From: Candidatus Saccharimonadota bacterium
Lineage (GTDB): Bacteria > Patescibacteriota > Saccharimonadia > Saccharimonadales > OFTM59
Direction of reading: 5' to 3'
NCBI GenBank assembly: GCA_029260855.1
Contig: JAJDCK010000005.1
Span: 1-45,929, forward strand
DNA length: 45,929 bases
How positions within the stretch are numbered: the first letter of the stretch is position 1; each line of letters opens with the position of its first letter. Positions 34,052 to 42,582 of this stretch are shown piece after piece. The notes under the pieces are model-generated. The model had not been told where the DNA came from and did no database searches. It was given only the letters and a program-made list of their open reading frames with translations. Position numbers and translations under genes: made by a program.

Positions 34052-35480
34052 GACTTTCTAGCATTTGGCCCAAACGCCTTAGGCTTGTTTCTTTGCCGAG
34101 GAGGGCTAGCGTTTCAGCTAGTGCTGGGCTGGCGGGGGCTTGGGTGGTGGCGATGCGGATAAGGCTGAAAAGTATGCCGGGTTTCTGGCTGGTTTGCTCT
34201 AATAATTGGTTCAACCTGTCTGTTAAGTCCTGAACAGTAAAATTACTCTGCTCCAGTGTGACCTTGGCTTGCTCAAGCAAAATATTTAGCTCACGTGTTT
34301 CAAGCTTTCCTAACTGTTTATTATCCCTCACTAACAGTAAGTCCACCGGCAAATCTATAAAGAAAAAGCGTGTTAGTTCCGATAACTCGGCAAAATACTT
34401 TAGTCGTTCCTGAACTAGGCCTAGGACCTGAATTTTATGTTCATCGGAATGGCCGCTTGCCTCTTCTGGCCAAAAGCCGCTAACTTTTTTATACAATTCT
34501 TCTAATGGCAACGCGCGGATGTGCGCGCCGTTCATCCAGGCTAAGCGCCGTTCGTCAAAATGTGCGCCGCTCTTTTGGACGCGGTCCAAACTGAATTTTT
34601 GTATTAGCTCTTCACGCGTAAAGACTTCTTGTTCGGTGCCGTCATTCCAGCCCAGGCTAACAATAAAATTGACTAGCGCATCTGGCAAAAATCCGTCGCG
34701 CACATAATCCAAAACATCTTTAGCGCCATCACGTTTGCTAAGCTTCTTTTTGCCGTCTGGACCAAGCACGTGCGGAGCGGTTGCCATGATCGGCGGCGAA
34801 ATATCTAAAGCTTCATGCAAGTTTAGATAATTCGGTACACTAGCTATGAATTCTTGGCCGCGGATTACGTGCGTTATTTCCATTTCCAGGTCGTCAATAA
34901 TATGTGCAAAATTATAAGTTGGGTAGCCATCGGACTTTATGAGAATAAAATCATCAATAACCTCTGGACCAGTCGATAAATCACCCATGATAGCGTCGTG
35001 CCACTTGTATGGTTTAGGGGCGGACTTGAACCTTAACGGCTGACTTCCATCCCAGGTTAGAGTCTTATCCGGACGATGGTTTCTGTATAAAAATGGCTGC
35101 TTGTTTCTTTGTGCTTCTTCGCGGAAGCTCTGAACTTCTTCGGCTGTGTAAGGATCTGCATAGGCTCGTCCGGCGTCAATCAGTTTCTGCGCCCATGCTT
35201 TATAGCTTTCTAACCGTTCGCTCTGGAGGTATGGCGTGTGCGGCCCGCCGATGTCAGGGCCTTCGTTCCATTCTAGCCCAAGAGCCTTGAGGCTATCCAT
35301 GATATGCTGGCCAGAGCCTTCGACTTCCCTTTTTTTGTCCGTGTCCTCAAGCCTAAGTATAAATTTTCCCTTGTTTTGGCGTGCAACAAGCCATGCAAAC
35401 ACCGCCGTGCGAATCCCGCCCACATGCAGAAACCCCGTCGGGCTCGGCGCAAATCGTGTCCTAACATCTTTCTCAGGCAT
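34041..35480 (-). CDS. gltX: Glutamyl-tRNA synthetase
   Basis: It charges tRNA-Glu. 479 residues, class I: the HIGH-type motif appears as GFLHVGG after RFAPSPT, and the KMSKS-type motif as KLSKRDG. The middle has HVIRGQEFIAS. The C-terminal helical anticodon-binding part is complete. No Cys-rich zinc motif of the SWIM type is seen. A TGT extended -10 (TACAAT) lies 9 nt before the ATG, and GTGAGG directly upstream gives a poor ribosome-binding site. Confidence 0.96.
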   Translation of the reverse strand: MPEKDVRTRFAPSPTGFLHVGGIRTAVFAWLVARQNKGKFILRLEDTDKKREVEGSGQHIMDSLKALGLEWNEGPDIGGPHTPYLQSERLESYKAWAQKLIDAGRAYADPYTAEEVQSFREEAQRNKQPFLYRNHRPDKTLTWDGSQPLRFKSAPKPYKWHDAIMGDLSTGPEVIDDFILIKSDGYPTYNFAHIIDDLEMEITHVIRGQEFIASVPNYLNLHEALDISPPIMATAPHVLGPDGKKKLSKRDGAKDVLDYVRDGFLPDALVNFIVSLGWNDGTEQEVFTREELIQKFSLDRVQKSGAHFDERRLAWMNGAHIRALPLEELYKKVSGFWPEEASGHSDEHKIQVLGLVQERLKYFAELSELTRFFFIDLPVDLLLVRDNKQLGKLETRELNILLEQAKVTLEQSNFTVQDLTDRLNQLLEQTSQKPGILFSLIRIATTQAPASPALAETLALLGKETSLRRLGQMLESLAS

Positions 35481-35511
35481 AACCTCACAATTGTAACAGA
35501 TTAGAGAAACG

Positions 35512-36597
35512 TTACAGTCCTGAAACGATTCGCCTGAGCTGATCGGGGCTTAAAGCGGACTCGCCTTCTATTTCGTATAGGATGCCACCGTTCACCCAAG
35601 TTGCATTGCTGCCGTCGTAAACAAAGACGGTACGGCCCTTATCCTCAAAAGTCTGGTAGGTGCTTTTGGCGGCCGTAAAATTTTCTGCAAGCGATTGGCT
35701 GTTTAGGTCGGAATTTTTTTGGACAACGTTGAAGTTGCGGTCATCGGAGTTGGACTCGTACTTTAAGGTAACAGTACCGTTACTGTATTGAACTGGTCCG
35801 TTCAAGGAAAAGCCCGATGGCTGATAAGAAGGTAGTTGAGCTTTGACACCAGCACGAGTGGACGCAACCTTGAGGGCTAGCTGAGGGATGCTGCGATATG
35901 CAACAATCCCTCCGATAAATAAGCTGATAAATACCCCGGCTGCAAGGCTGAGTGCGGAGGGGCTAACGTGGAGATTATTGGCTGCGCGTTGTCTTAGTGA
36001 AGGTTTTTTGGTGCGTGGTTGTTTGTGCGCATCGGCTTTTTGTAGGGCTGTGTCAAACGGGTTAGCTGGTGCAGCGGAGGCAGGACGGTTATTTCGTAGA
36101 TCTATAGGCGTGCTTAGGGCGTGTGGTGCAGCTTTGCTGTGCTTAGGTGCAGGTTTTACAGCTATAGGTGCTACATGTTTAGCTACATGACTTCGTGCTT
36201 CGCCAAACCTGGTCACAAGACTGCTTCTGTGTACGGCGGCGGCTCGCCCAACACGTGTAGGGTCAATATGTGTTGGGCGCTCTGCTCCTGGGCTGGTTTT
36301 TGTGTTTGGGTGATAAATAGAGTAGTTCTTATTGTGGACCGCGGCAACGTTTGAGTCGGGCTTTTTTACAGCACTCCTCATAAGGGTCTTTGAATGAGAT
36401 GCTTTGCTGTGAACAGTGTGTGAAGGTGACGTGTGCCTGGCTGTATCTCGTTTTGGTCGTTTTACGAAACCATCCACCACTTGAGTGCCGGTTGTTGAAG
36501 TAGTTTTCTTGCTTGGTTTTCTGGTGCTGTTGTTTAGCAATTTTCCTGACAGGGCGTCGTAATGCCTGCCATTGATTTCAATTGTATTCTGAGCCAC
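35512..36597 (-). CDS. Membrane protein with basic tail and outer DUF4367-like domain
   Basis: 361 residues from a GTG at 36597 with GAGGG 8 nt upstream; an ATG 99 nt earlier would give a longer protein with an untypical N-terminus. A long cytoplasmic region rich in Lys, His, Ser and Pro (about 1-205), one membrane segment (about 211-235), then an outer domain of about 125 residues with YQPSGFSLNGP, then TVTLKY and FVYDGSNATWVNGG, reminiscent of DUF4367/outer-layer domains. The end (LSPDQLRRIVSGL) fits that too. The function is unknown. Confidence 0.72.
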   Translation of the reverse strand: MAQNTIEINGRHYDALSGKLLNNSTRKPSKKTTSTTGTQVVDGFVKRPKRDTARHTSPSHTVHSKASHSKTLMRSAVKKPDSNVAAVHNKNYSIYHPNTKTSPGAERPTHIDPTRVGRAAAVHRSSLVTRFGEARSHVAKHVAPIAVKPAPKHSKAAPHALSTPIDLRNNRPASAAPANPFDTALQKADAHKQPRTKKPSLRQRAANNLHVSPSALSLAAGVFISLFIGGIVAYRSIPQLALKVASTRAGVKAQLPSYQPSGFSLNGPVQYSNGTVTLKYESNSDDRNFNVVQKNSDLNSQSLAENFTAAKSTYQTFEDKGRTVFVYDGSNATWVNGGILYEIEGESALSPDQLRRIVSGL

Positions 36598-36679
36598 TAG
36601 CTCTACCCTCTTATGTTTTGGTTGAAACACTTGTATCTTAAACCCAAACCACTGAACTCTGCAAGTCTTGTTGCTTCTT

Positions 36680-36709
36680 TTGACAAAAACACCCAACGAT
36701 ATTTATACT
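36680..36709 (+). promoter_or_regulatory. Promoter of the PEGA-domain gene
   Basis: TTGACA 36680-36685, an 18-nt spacer, TATACT 36704-36709; about 20 nt of leader before the ATG at 36737, without a clear Shine-Dalgarno sequence. Confidence 0.7.
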
Positions 36710-36736
36710 ATAGTCACGTTCAGCTAAAATACAAAT

Positions 36737-38209
36737 ATGGATTTCTTAGACCCGATCAAACAACGGCAGCACCGCATACGCCTCTATGTGGGTTATGTGT
36801 TAATGGTGATTGCTATTAGTCTGGCGTCGTTACTTTTAGTGCTTCAGGCCTATGGTTATACATTTGACCTGCAAACAGGTGCTGTTAATCAGAATGGTCT
36901 GGTGTTTGTAGACGCTCATCCTGAACGAGCTGAGGTTTATATTAATGGCGAACTAAAGGGCGCCACAGATCAACGGCTAATAATGCCGGCAGACAGGTAT
37001 AACATTAGTATTAGGCGTGATGGTTATCGCGCCTGGGAGAAAAATATTAACTTGCTAGGAGGAAAAGTTGAGCGTTTGGTGTATCCACTTTTGTTTCCTG
37101 AAGCGCTAGAATCCAAAGAGACCCAGCTTTATGCTGAAAAACCTACCTTTTCTACACAAAGCCCCGACCGCCGTTGGCTGATCGTTAGACAGCCTGGTGC
37201 TGTTTTTAGTTTTAGTCTGGTTGATTTGAACTCTGAGCTAGCTACAGCCACTAGTCTAGTGCTGCCACCGAGTTTGTTTAGTGAGCCAGGGGCTCGTCAC
37301 GATATAGAGATAGTTGAATGGTCTACAGATAATCGCCATGTTGTCGTGAAACATGTGTTTGATACCGGATTTGAGTTTGTTTTAATTGATCGGGAGGCAC
37401 CCGAATCTAGCAGAAATTTGAGTAGGGTGCTGAGTGGTACTGCTTTCACAGATATAGTACTGCGCGATAAGCGTTTTGACAGCTACTATTTACATAATCG
37501 CCCCACACAGACGCTGATGACCGCCGGATTAGACGGCCAAGCCCCCACCCCACTACTTAACGGGGTTATAGAGTTTAAGCCCCACGGTAATGACGTGCTT
37601 TTATACATAGCGAGTAGCGGTGCAGCAGACGGAAATGTCGCGGTGAGGGTGCGTGAAGGCGACCAGATATATACGGTCAAGGAACTACCGGTTGACACGA
37701 CCTACATACTAGACATAGCTCGCTTTTCCGATCGTTGGTATCTTCTAGCCGGGGGGGTTACAGACCAAAGAATGTATGTATTACGTGATCCGGTTTCTGT
37801 GCTTCGTCGCAACCCCGACGCCCAGATTATTCCTGCCGCACTACTCCGGATTGAAAATCCGCAGTTTGCCTCATTTTCTGCCAACGCTCGTTTTGTACAG
37901 ATCCAATCAGGAAGTAAGTTTGTTGTTTATGACGCGGAGACAGCTCGTAATTATCGGTACGACACAGGGCTGAACGCTTCTCAAAAAGCTATCTGGATGG
38001 ATGGTCATCGCCTATCACTTGTTAGCAAAAATCGCGTCAATGTGTTTGATTTTGATGGCACTAACAGACAGGAGCTTTCTCCTGCATATTCAGAATTTGT
38101 ACCCTATTTTAATAGTAATTACACTGCATTTTATACTTTGACTGATTCGCAAATAGCAGGGCGTGCCACTTTGCTACGAACCGAACTTATGGTCAAGCCT
38201 GCTCAGTAG
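36737..38209 (+). CDS. PEGA-domain membrane protein with propeller-like repeats
   Basis: 490 residues. A short cytoplasmic N-terminus, one membrane segment (about 20-40), then a PEGA domain (about 55-110: VFVDAHPERAEVYINGELKG, later DGYRAWEKNI). The remaining about 370 residues show repeated strand-turn patterns with short hydrophobic strands, like TolB/WD-type beta-propellers. It is predicted to face outside and to bind surface sugars or proteins. It is convergent with the sortase gene; no terminator is obvious between them. Confidence 0.82.
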   Translation: MDFLDPIKQRQHRIRLYVGYVLMVIAISLASLLLVLQAYGYTFDLQTGAVNQNGLVFVDAHPERAEVYINGELKGATDQRLIMPADRYNISIRRDGYRAWEKNINLLGGKVERLVYPLLFPEALESKETQLYAEKPTFSTQSPDRRWLIVRQPGAVFSFSLVDLNSELATATSLVLPPSLFSEPGARHDIEIVEWSTDNRHVVVKHVFDTGFEFVLIDREAPESSRNLSRVLSGTAFTDIVLRDKRFDSYYLHNRPTQTLMTAGLDGQAPTPLLNGVIEFKPHGNDVLLYIASSGAADGNVAVRVREGDQIYTVKELPVDTTYILDIARFSDRWYLLAGGVTDQRMYVLRDPVSVLRRNPDAQIIPAALLRIENPQFASFSANARFVQIQSGSKFVVYDAETARNYRYDTGLNASQKAIWMDGHRLSLVSKNRVNVFDFDGTNRQELSPAYSEFVPYFNSNYTAFYTLTDSQIAGRATLLRTELMVKPAQ

Positions 38210-38243
38210 CGGGTGTAGCAGAAGCTGGGCTTGGTCTGCGGCC

Positions 38244-39482
38244 CTACGAGCTTAGCCACTCACGGAAGCGGCTCCAGAGGCTTGGAGAGTCTGACGGAAG
38301 CAGTGCGGGCTTGTCTGTGTCCGCTATGCCCTGGCCGCTGCTTGCGATGTTTGCGGTCGGATCAGGAGAAATCTGCTCACCAACCACCACTAGGCGATTG
38401 ATCGCAGTACCGGGAGGGTCACAAGTTATCAGTGTGACAGAGGGTTTATCGGTGGGGCCTAGAACAGATAAATCAGTAGGAGGAACAATCTTTTTCTGAT
38501 TAACACGATAGACGTATCGCTTGCCACCGTGGTGCAGCATGAACGTATCGCCATTCTCCAGCCGGCTTAAAAGTACAAAAGCAAACTTGTACTTGCCGCG
38601 GTTCAAAATATTGTTGCTGGAGTGACCGAATATCACAGTATTGCCGGTTTCTCCTGGATGAGAAGTCCCCCGGTAATGCACCACACCACCCTCTAGTGCT
38701 TGCTGAAAAACGTCCTCCTCAACCGATGCCACGTCATATACGATCGGGATCTCAACATTAATTTTTGGAATAATAATTTTCGGTTCGGGTCCGACGGAAG
38801 CATCAGAACCTAAGATGATGGGCGTGGCGCTAAGGACCTTACTCGGGGTGATAAACGGTGCAATAAATCGTTCGTTAAAAAATCCAAACAGCATGATAAA
38901 AGTCATCAATAGCCCCATGCTAATACCAAATAGTAAAGATTTATGATGGTGAGCTTTTTGTTTAGCGCGGCTGCCGACTTTATGCAGTAGCTGATCTTTA
39001 AGCTCCAGGACTGAACGACTATCTGTCAGTTTGCGAGGCTGTCTTTTATGCTGTGCTTGTGGACGAGTGTTTATAGGTCGCCCGGTTTCGGCCTTCACTA
39101 CACTTGGTCGGTCTTGCTCGCTTGATTTGGAATGGTTGGCGTAAAACTCTTGCCAGACCTCGTGCTTCTCAGGATCAGGCAGCGCTGTGTAATAGGTGTG
39201 CCAAGCGGTTTGAATATCAGCTAGTGATCTGCCGGACTTGCTTAGATCATACATGTACTTTTGGTGTTTTGACTGATGATTTACGGCGGCTTTAGCTTCA
39301 GCCAGCTCTTCTTTGGCGTTGGGTTCGTTAGCGTATAAAGCGTTTATCTTTCCGCGGATAAGGCTTAAGGCGGGGTTGTCCGCTTCCTGTTTGGGGTCAT
39401 GCAGCGGCTGGATCACTCTGTCTTTTTTGGTCGTGAGTCCTAGGCTATTCTTTAGTTCTTCTAATTCATCGTCTGGGATCAT
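38244..39482 (-). CDS. Sortase (class D/E-like)
   Basis: A cysteine transpeptidase that anchors surface proteins or builds pili. The C-terminal catalytic domain has the His in FGHSS, the Cys in TLITCDPPG and the Arg in INRLVVVG. An N-terminal charged region (about 1-165) with a J-like helical stretch precedes one membrane segment (about 187-207). 412 residues from the ATG at 39482 (MIPDDELEEL); an upstream ATG at 39521 is possible, but a TATACT lies between. No LPxTG-type substrate is encoded in the window. Confidence 0.88.
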   Translation of the reverse strand: MIPDDELEELKNSLGLTTKKDRVIQPLHDPKQEADNPALSLIRGKINALYANEPNAKEELAEAKAAVNHQSKHQKYMYDLSKSGRSLADIQTAWHTYYTALPDPEKHEVWQEFYANHSKSSEQDRPSVVKAETGRPINTRPQAQHKRQPRKLTDSRSVLELKDQLLHKVGSRAKQKAHHHKSLLFGISMGLLMTFIMLFGFFNERFIAPFITPSKVLSATPIILGSDASVGPEPKIIIPKINVEIPIVYDVASVEEDVFQQALEGGVVHYRGTSHPGETGNTVIFGHSSNNILNRGKYKFAFVLLSRLENGDTFMLHHGGKRYVYRVNQKKIVPPTDLSVLGPTDKPSVTLITCDPPGTAINRLVVVGEQISPDPTANIASSGQGIADTDKPALLPSDSPSLWSRFREWLSS

Positions 39483-39655
39483 AAACAGTATAAGTATATA
39501 GGACTTTTGTGGCCGGTGCATTTTGCTTCAAAAACTTCGCTCTACACTGATCCTGGTCAGATGTGCAGCTTGTTGATAGTGTGCACCTTGAATCAAGCCA
39601 CGCCATTCGCGCAGCTCGTGTAGTATAATCGCCCTGTATAATACAGTCTGTGTAT

Positions 39656-39741
39656 GCCGGGGTGGCGGAATGGTAGACGCGCTGGACTCAAAATCCAGTG
39701 TTGGCAACAACATGAGGGTTCGAGTCCCTCCCCCGGCACCA
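39656..39741 (+). tRNA. tRNA-Leu (CAA)
   Basis: 86 nt with encoded CCA. Acceptor GCCGGGG/CCCCGGC, anticodon stem CTGGA/TCCAG around CTCAAAA (anticodon CAA), a long variable arm typical of tRNA-Leu, and T loop GGTTCGAGT. Two TATAAT boxes lie 9-25 nt upstream. Confidence 0.95.
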
Positions 39742-39744
39742 AAT

Positions 39745-39774
39745 AAATAGCTCGGCCATCTGGCTGAGCTATTT
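39745..39774 (+). terminator. Terminator-like hairpin after tRNA-Leu
   Basis: AAATAGCTC 39745-39753 pairs with GAGCTATTT 39766-39774, with an inner GCC/GGC. The T-run is within the stem end rather than a clean tail. Confidence 0.55.
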
Positions 39775-39972
39775 ACATAATATTTCTCAAAGACGCAGCC
39801 TTGTGAGCTAGCTACCAAATTTAACCCGCGAACTAACACAATTTAATACCTATAGAGGTGTGGCCTTGTTAACCCTTGTTGCCCCCCCTTTTTTGCTAGT
39901 TCAGGTTTTAGACGTAGACTTATAATGTGTAAGAAAGTGGTGTTTTGGATAGGCTAATGAGTTATCGGGGAT

Positions 39973-40578
39973 TTATTGTGTTTGTGCTGGAATCCTTAAA
40001 ATCCGGTCCACTGCTTCGGCTTCTTTTTGTGTAAACCCTAAATTGAGACGAGGGTCACACTCTACGATGAACGGCTCCTGGAATGGCAGAAAAGGCTCTA
40101 CTGTGTCGTCCACAATTGCATAGCGCCCCACAGGGTATTTGGCCAGCCAGGCCTCTACTTCTATGCCACGATCCCAGGGCCTCAATTCGCGAAATATCGC
40201 CATTCTTTCTTTGCGAGGAGGGGCTGCTGTCGATTTCCAGAGTTCACCTTCTAAATCTGTCGTTCTGTCAATGATTGGCGGGTTGGGCCAACCAGCCTGT
40301 GTGGCGTACCAGACTATCCTTGATCTATATTTACGAGCGCCACGCCAATCAGAAGAAATTACCAAACTTGCGTTATGTGCTTCCGTCACTTCTCTCAGGC
40401 ATGCAACAGCGGCGGGATCAAAGTATTTAATGTTTGGTATTAGTTCTAGGCTCCTCTGTCTTAGCATTTCCTCGTTTGCCGCCAGAACGTTATCAATATC
40501 AAGAAAAATTACTTTCTCGGGTAATTTTTCTGGGTCAAATAGAGGCTTTGTTATTCCAGAATATGAGCGCTGAAGAAT
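39973..40578 (-). CDS. HAD-fold protein (RNA-repair HAD type), non-standard start
   Basis: A haloacid-dehalogenase-fold phosphatase-like domain: FLDIDNVL (nucleophile DxD), LVISSDWRG (motif II Ser), AIVDD (acidic pair). It resembles the HAD domain of RNA-repair proteins. The DxD motif lies upstream of the first ATG (40467), and the open frame reaches back only to a TAG at 40579-40581 with no ATG, GTG or TTG between. Translation would need an ATT (40578) or ATA start; otherwise the gene is 5'-broken. The coordinates show the maximal frame. Confidence 0.68.
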   Translation of the reverse strand: MLQRSYSGITKPLFDPEKLPEKVIFLDIDNVLAANEEMLRQRSLELIPNIKYFDPAAVACLREVTEAHNASLVISSDWRGARKYRSRIVWYATQAGWPNPPIIDRTTDLEGELWKSTAAPPRKERMAIFRELRPWDRGIEVEAWLAKYPVGRYAIVDDTVEPFLPFQEPFIVECDPRLNLGFTQKEAEAVDRILRIPAQTQ

Positions 40579-40794
40579 CTACCTAGAATCCTTAGGTTGC
40601 CACTCGTTATCGACTCTTGGGTTTAGTGATTTATAAATACTGACCACACACAACACTGATGACCGACCGGACAGTATTATGAGGAGGTGTCGGTAACTAT
40701 TCCTATCATTTGGAGCGTCCTATTTTTGACAATCTTTATCTGTTAAGTTGAAAAACGATTCTCTATATTAGTTAATTCACGCATAATTCATCCG
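40579..40794. other. Gap without recognised features
   Basis: 216 nt between the HAD gene and the interrupted two-TM gene. I see no reading frame, terminator or clear promoter in it. Confidence 0.3.
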
Positions 40795-41079
40795 TTAACC
40801 GACTGAGACTAGAGCAAGCAATAACTCCATAATTGTCTGAAAAGTGCTCTCCTGTTTGGTCGTCAGAGATTCACTATCCTGCCGAATGGATTTTGTCGTA
40901 GAAATCAGGACTTGAGCCATGACTGCTGTAAGGATAGCGAGCGATAGTGCCAGAACAGCAAAAAACGTTCATATTGAGATGTAAGCAAATCCGATAGAAA
41001 CTGGCATAAGCAGAATACTTACTATCGCCAATAGTTTTAGGGTTTTGCCGGGTATAAAAGTTTTGATAGTAGGTTTCAT
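40795..41079 (-). pseudogene. Two-TM small protein interrupted by TGA
   Basis: One frame of 94 codons from the ATG at 41079 (MKPTIKTFIPGKTLKLLA) to TAA at 40795-40797 is broken only by TGA at 40971-40969. Both halves look like membrane protein: a hydrophobic segment before the stop (LLAIVSILLMPVSIGFAYI) and one after it (FFAVLALSLAILTAVMA), followed by a polar and then hydrophobic tail. TGA is a true stop elsewhere in this genome, so this is most likely a recent nonsense mutation. Family unknown. Confidence 0.45.
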
Positions 41080-41108
41080 ATTTTATGGTTAAGGATAGCA
41101 TATAAAGC

Positions 41109-41122
41109 TTGAGTTAACTCAA
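41109..41122. promoter_or_regulatory. 14-bp perfect palindrome
   Basis: TTGAGTTAACTCAA in an otherwise empty intergenic stretch; it could be an operator or a short hairpin. Confidence 0.35.
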
Positions 41123-41289
41123 TGGTGTGGGTGCACTATTCGTCATGCTAACAAGGACGTACCTTTATAGGTGTTAAATTGTGCTAGTTTTGATATTCTG
41201 AAAGCATGCCGTCTCGCAATACTAGTAAGGGCGGTGTGACTGGATCTTTTACAATCCTGTATCGGTCCCCGAACATGTTTAAAATGGCG

Positions 41290-41688
41290 CTAGCTTATAG
41301 GGGCAGTATTGTAAGCCGGGCTAGAATCTCTGGGCGCAACCGGAATGCGCGGTTCTCGATCGCCGTCGTATGGTGGTTTCTGCGGGTCATTGCCTGGATC
41401 CGCGGGTTCTGCCCCTGGGATAGGGCTTATAACCACCTGCACGCCAAACATTGTCGTTGTTACAGGCTCACCATCTTCTATGCGAGAACGCAGCATATAG
41501 GTACCGAATTCTGTGCCATAATCAGCAGGTTTACGGTTTAGCCTGCAAAGGTCAGTATACCTAAATGCTAACTTTTGTTCAGGGCCTCCTGTTAGGCCAC
41601 TAGCTGCTCCCTCGACTATCTCAAGGCCAAGCTCTTCAGGCGTCGGCACAGGATTATCATGACTGTCACTGGATTTTGATTCAGACAT
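41290..41688 (-). CDS. Hypothetical acidic, proline-rich-tailed protein
   Basis: 132 residues from the ATG at 41688 with GAGGAG upstream (the ORF extends further but lacks a good site). An acidic Ser-rich N-terminus (MSESKSSDSHDNPVPTPEEL), a middle with a short beta-like region (MFGVQVVIS), and a disordered Pro/Asp-rich end. No family is recognised and no membrane segment is seen. Confidence 0.65.
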   Translation of the reverse strand: MSESKSSDSHDNPVPTPEELGLEIVEGAASGLTGGPEQKLAFRYTDLCRLNRKPADYGTEFGTYMLRSRIEDGEPVTTTMFGVQVVISPIPGAEPADPGNDPQKPPYDGDREPRIPVAPRDSSPAYNTAPIS

Positions 41689-41754
41689 ACCAAACTCCTC
41701 ATTAATTACTGCAATTATAACACAGTAGTCAATATTGAGCAATAGTTGCGTAGT

Positions 41755-42552
41755 CTAATGATCTTTTTGCGCGATAGAAGTTGTTAGGGCTTCAAATGTT
41801 TTGGTTGGGTTTTGGAGCCACCAGACGCTTGCAGCTGCAGCTGTTTGGACTCGCCAGATTTCTTTGTTTTCCTTCAAACGGGTTGTACTCACACCTCCGT
41901 TGGCAGCTACGGCTATCTGGTCTAGGTGTTTAACGATGATGTTAGCCGGGTACAGATCAGTCAGTTCGTGCAGCACCTCTACTAGTTTCATTAAAGACAT
42001 GTCAAAAGTAACGGGCGTACTAAACCCGGACTTCTGGACTATTTTCTGTAATTGGGCGAGGCTGACGACCAAGGTAGTTTCTGGCCGTTGAAGCAGTAAT
42101 TTGGGCGTACCCTGAAAATAGTCTGCCGCATCTTTTGTTATCGTCAGCTGACCTTTGTGTCCATGGATAAATTTTTCTAAAACTGTGGCTGTTTCAGAAT
42201 TGCGGCTCAGATCGCCAGCCAATAAAACTCCATCTGCCCAAGCTGCGTGTTCCATAAACTCACTAAATGATTGCTTGGCAAAGCTGCCGCTTGGCGTGCT
42301 GGGGGCAAAAAACGCCGTTTCAAAAAATCCACCAACCAGTTTTTGAATAGCATTGGGCAAAACAACTCGGGCGACGCCAACACCGGCAGTCTCGCCTGCC
42401 TGATAAGCTTCAGCGGGTGAGGCAAAACCATGCGCGTTACCGCCGATTATTACCAGCTTACCTGCATGGCGCTTATTTTCCGGCTGGCTCCACAGTAGCT
42501 CCGGAAATAGCGGCTTGTTAATTGTCTGCCTATGCCAGTACGTTTCACCCAT
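41755..42552 (-). CDS. Carbohydrate-kinase-fold protein (NAD(P)HX dehydratase-like)
   Basis: 265 residues from the ATG at 42552 (a TTG 18 nt earlier is possible). The fold pattern of the C-terminal half of YjeF/Nnr is clear: KLVIIGGNAHGFASPAEAYQ, ETAGVGVARVVLP and DGVLLAGDLSRNSET. The usual catalytic Asp and HPGE motifs of ADP-dependent NAD(P)HX dehydratase are not seen, so the enzyme may be divergent or have another substrate. It follows the divergent receiver gene, 13 nt apart from it. Confidence 0.68.
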   Translation of the reverse strand: MGETYWHRQTINKPLFPELLWSQPENKRHAGKLVIIGGNAHGFASPAEAYQAGETAGVGVARVVLPNAIQKLVGGFFETAFFAPSTPSGSFAKQSFSEFMEHAAWADGVLLAGDLSRNSETATVLEKFIHGHKGQLTITKDAADYFQGTPKLLLQRPETTLVVSLAQLQKIVQKSGFSTPVTFDMSLMKLVEVLHELTDLYPANIIVKHLDQIAVAANGGVSTTRLKENKEIWRVQTAAAASVWWLQNPTKTFEALTTSIAQKDH

Positions 42553-42582
42553 CTCTTTAGGATACTCCAAATATCAAGGTAG

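Noticed and set aside
40969-40971. Alternative genetic code with TGA as sense codon
   Set aside because: mraY, the recombinase and other intact genes end at TGA, and extending them gives no meaningful protein.
40874-41101. 75-codon minus-strand frame starting MLSLTIKYETYY
   Set aside because: It overlaps the more protein-like two-TM frame, and its composition is unlike a natural membrane or soluble protein.
41206-41541. 111-codon plus-strand frame
   Set aside because: It is opposite to the acidic protein at 41290-41688, which has a clear Shine-Dalgarno sequence.
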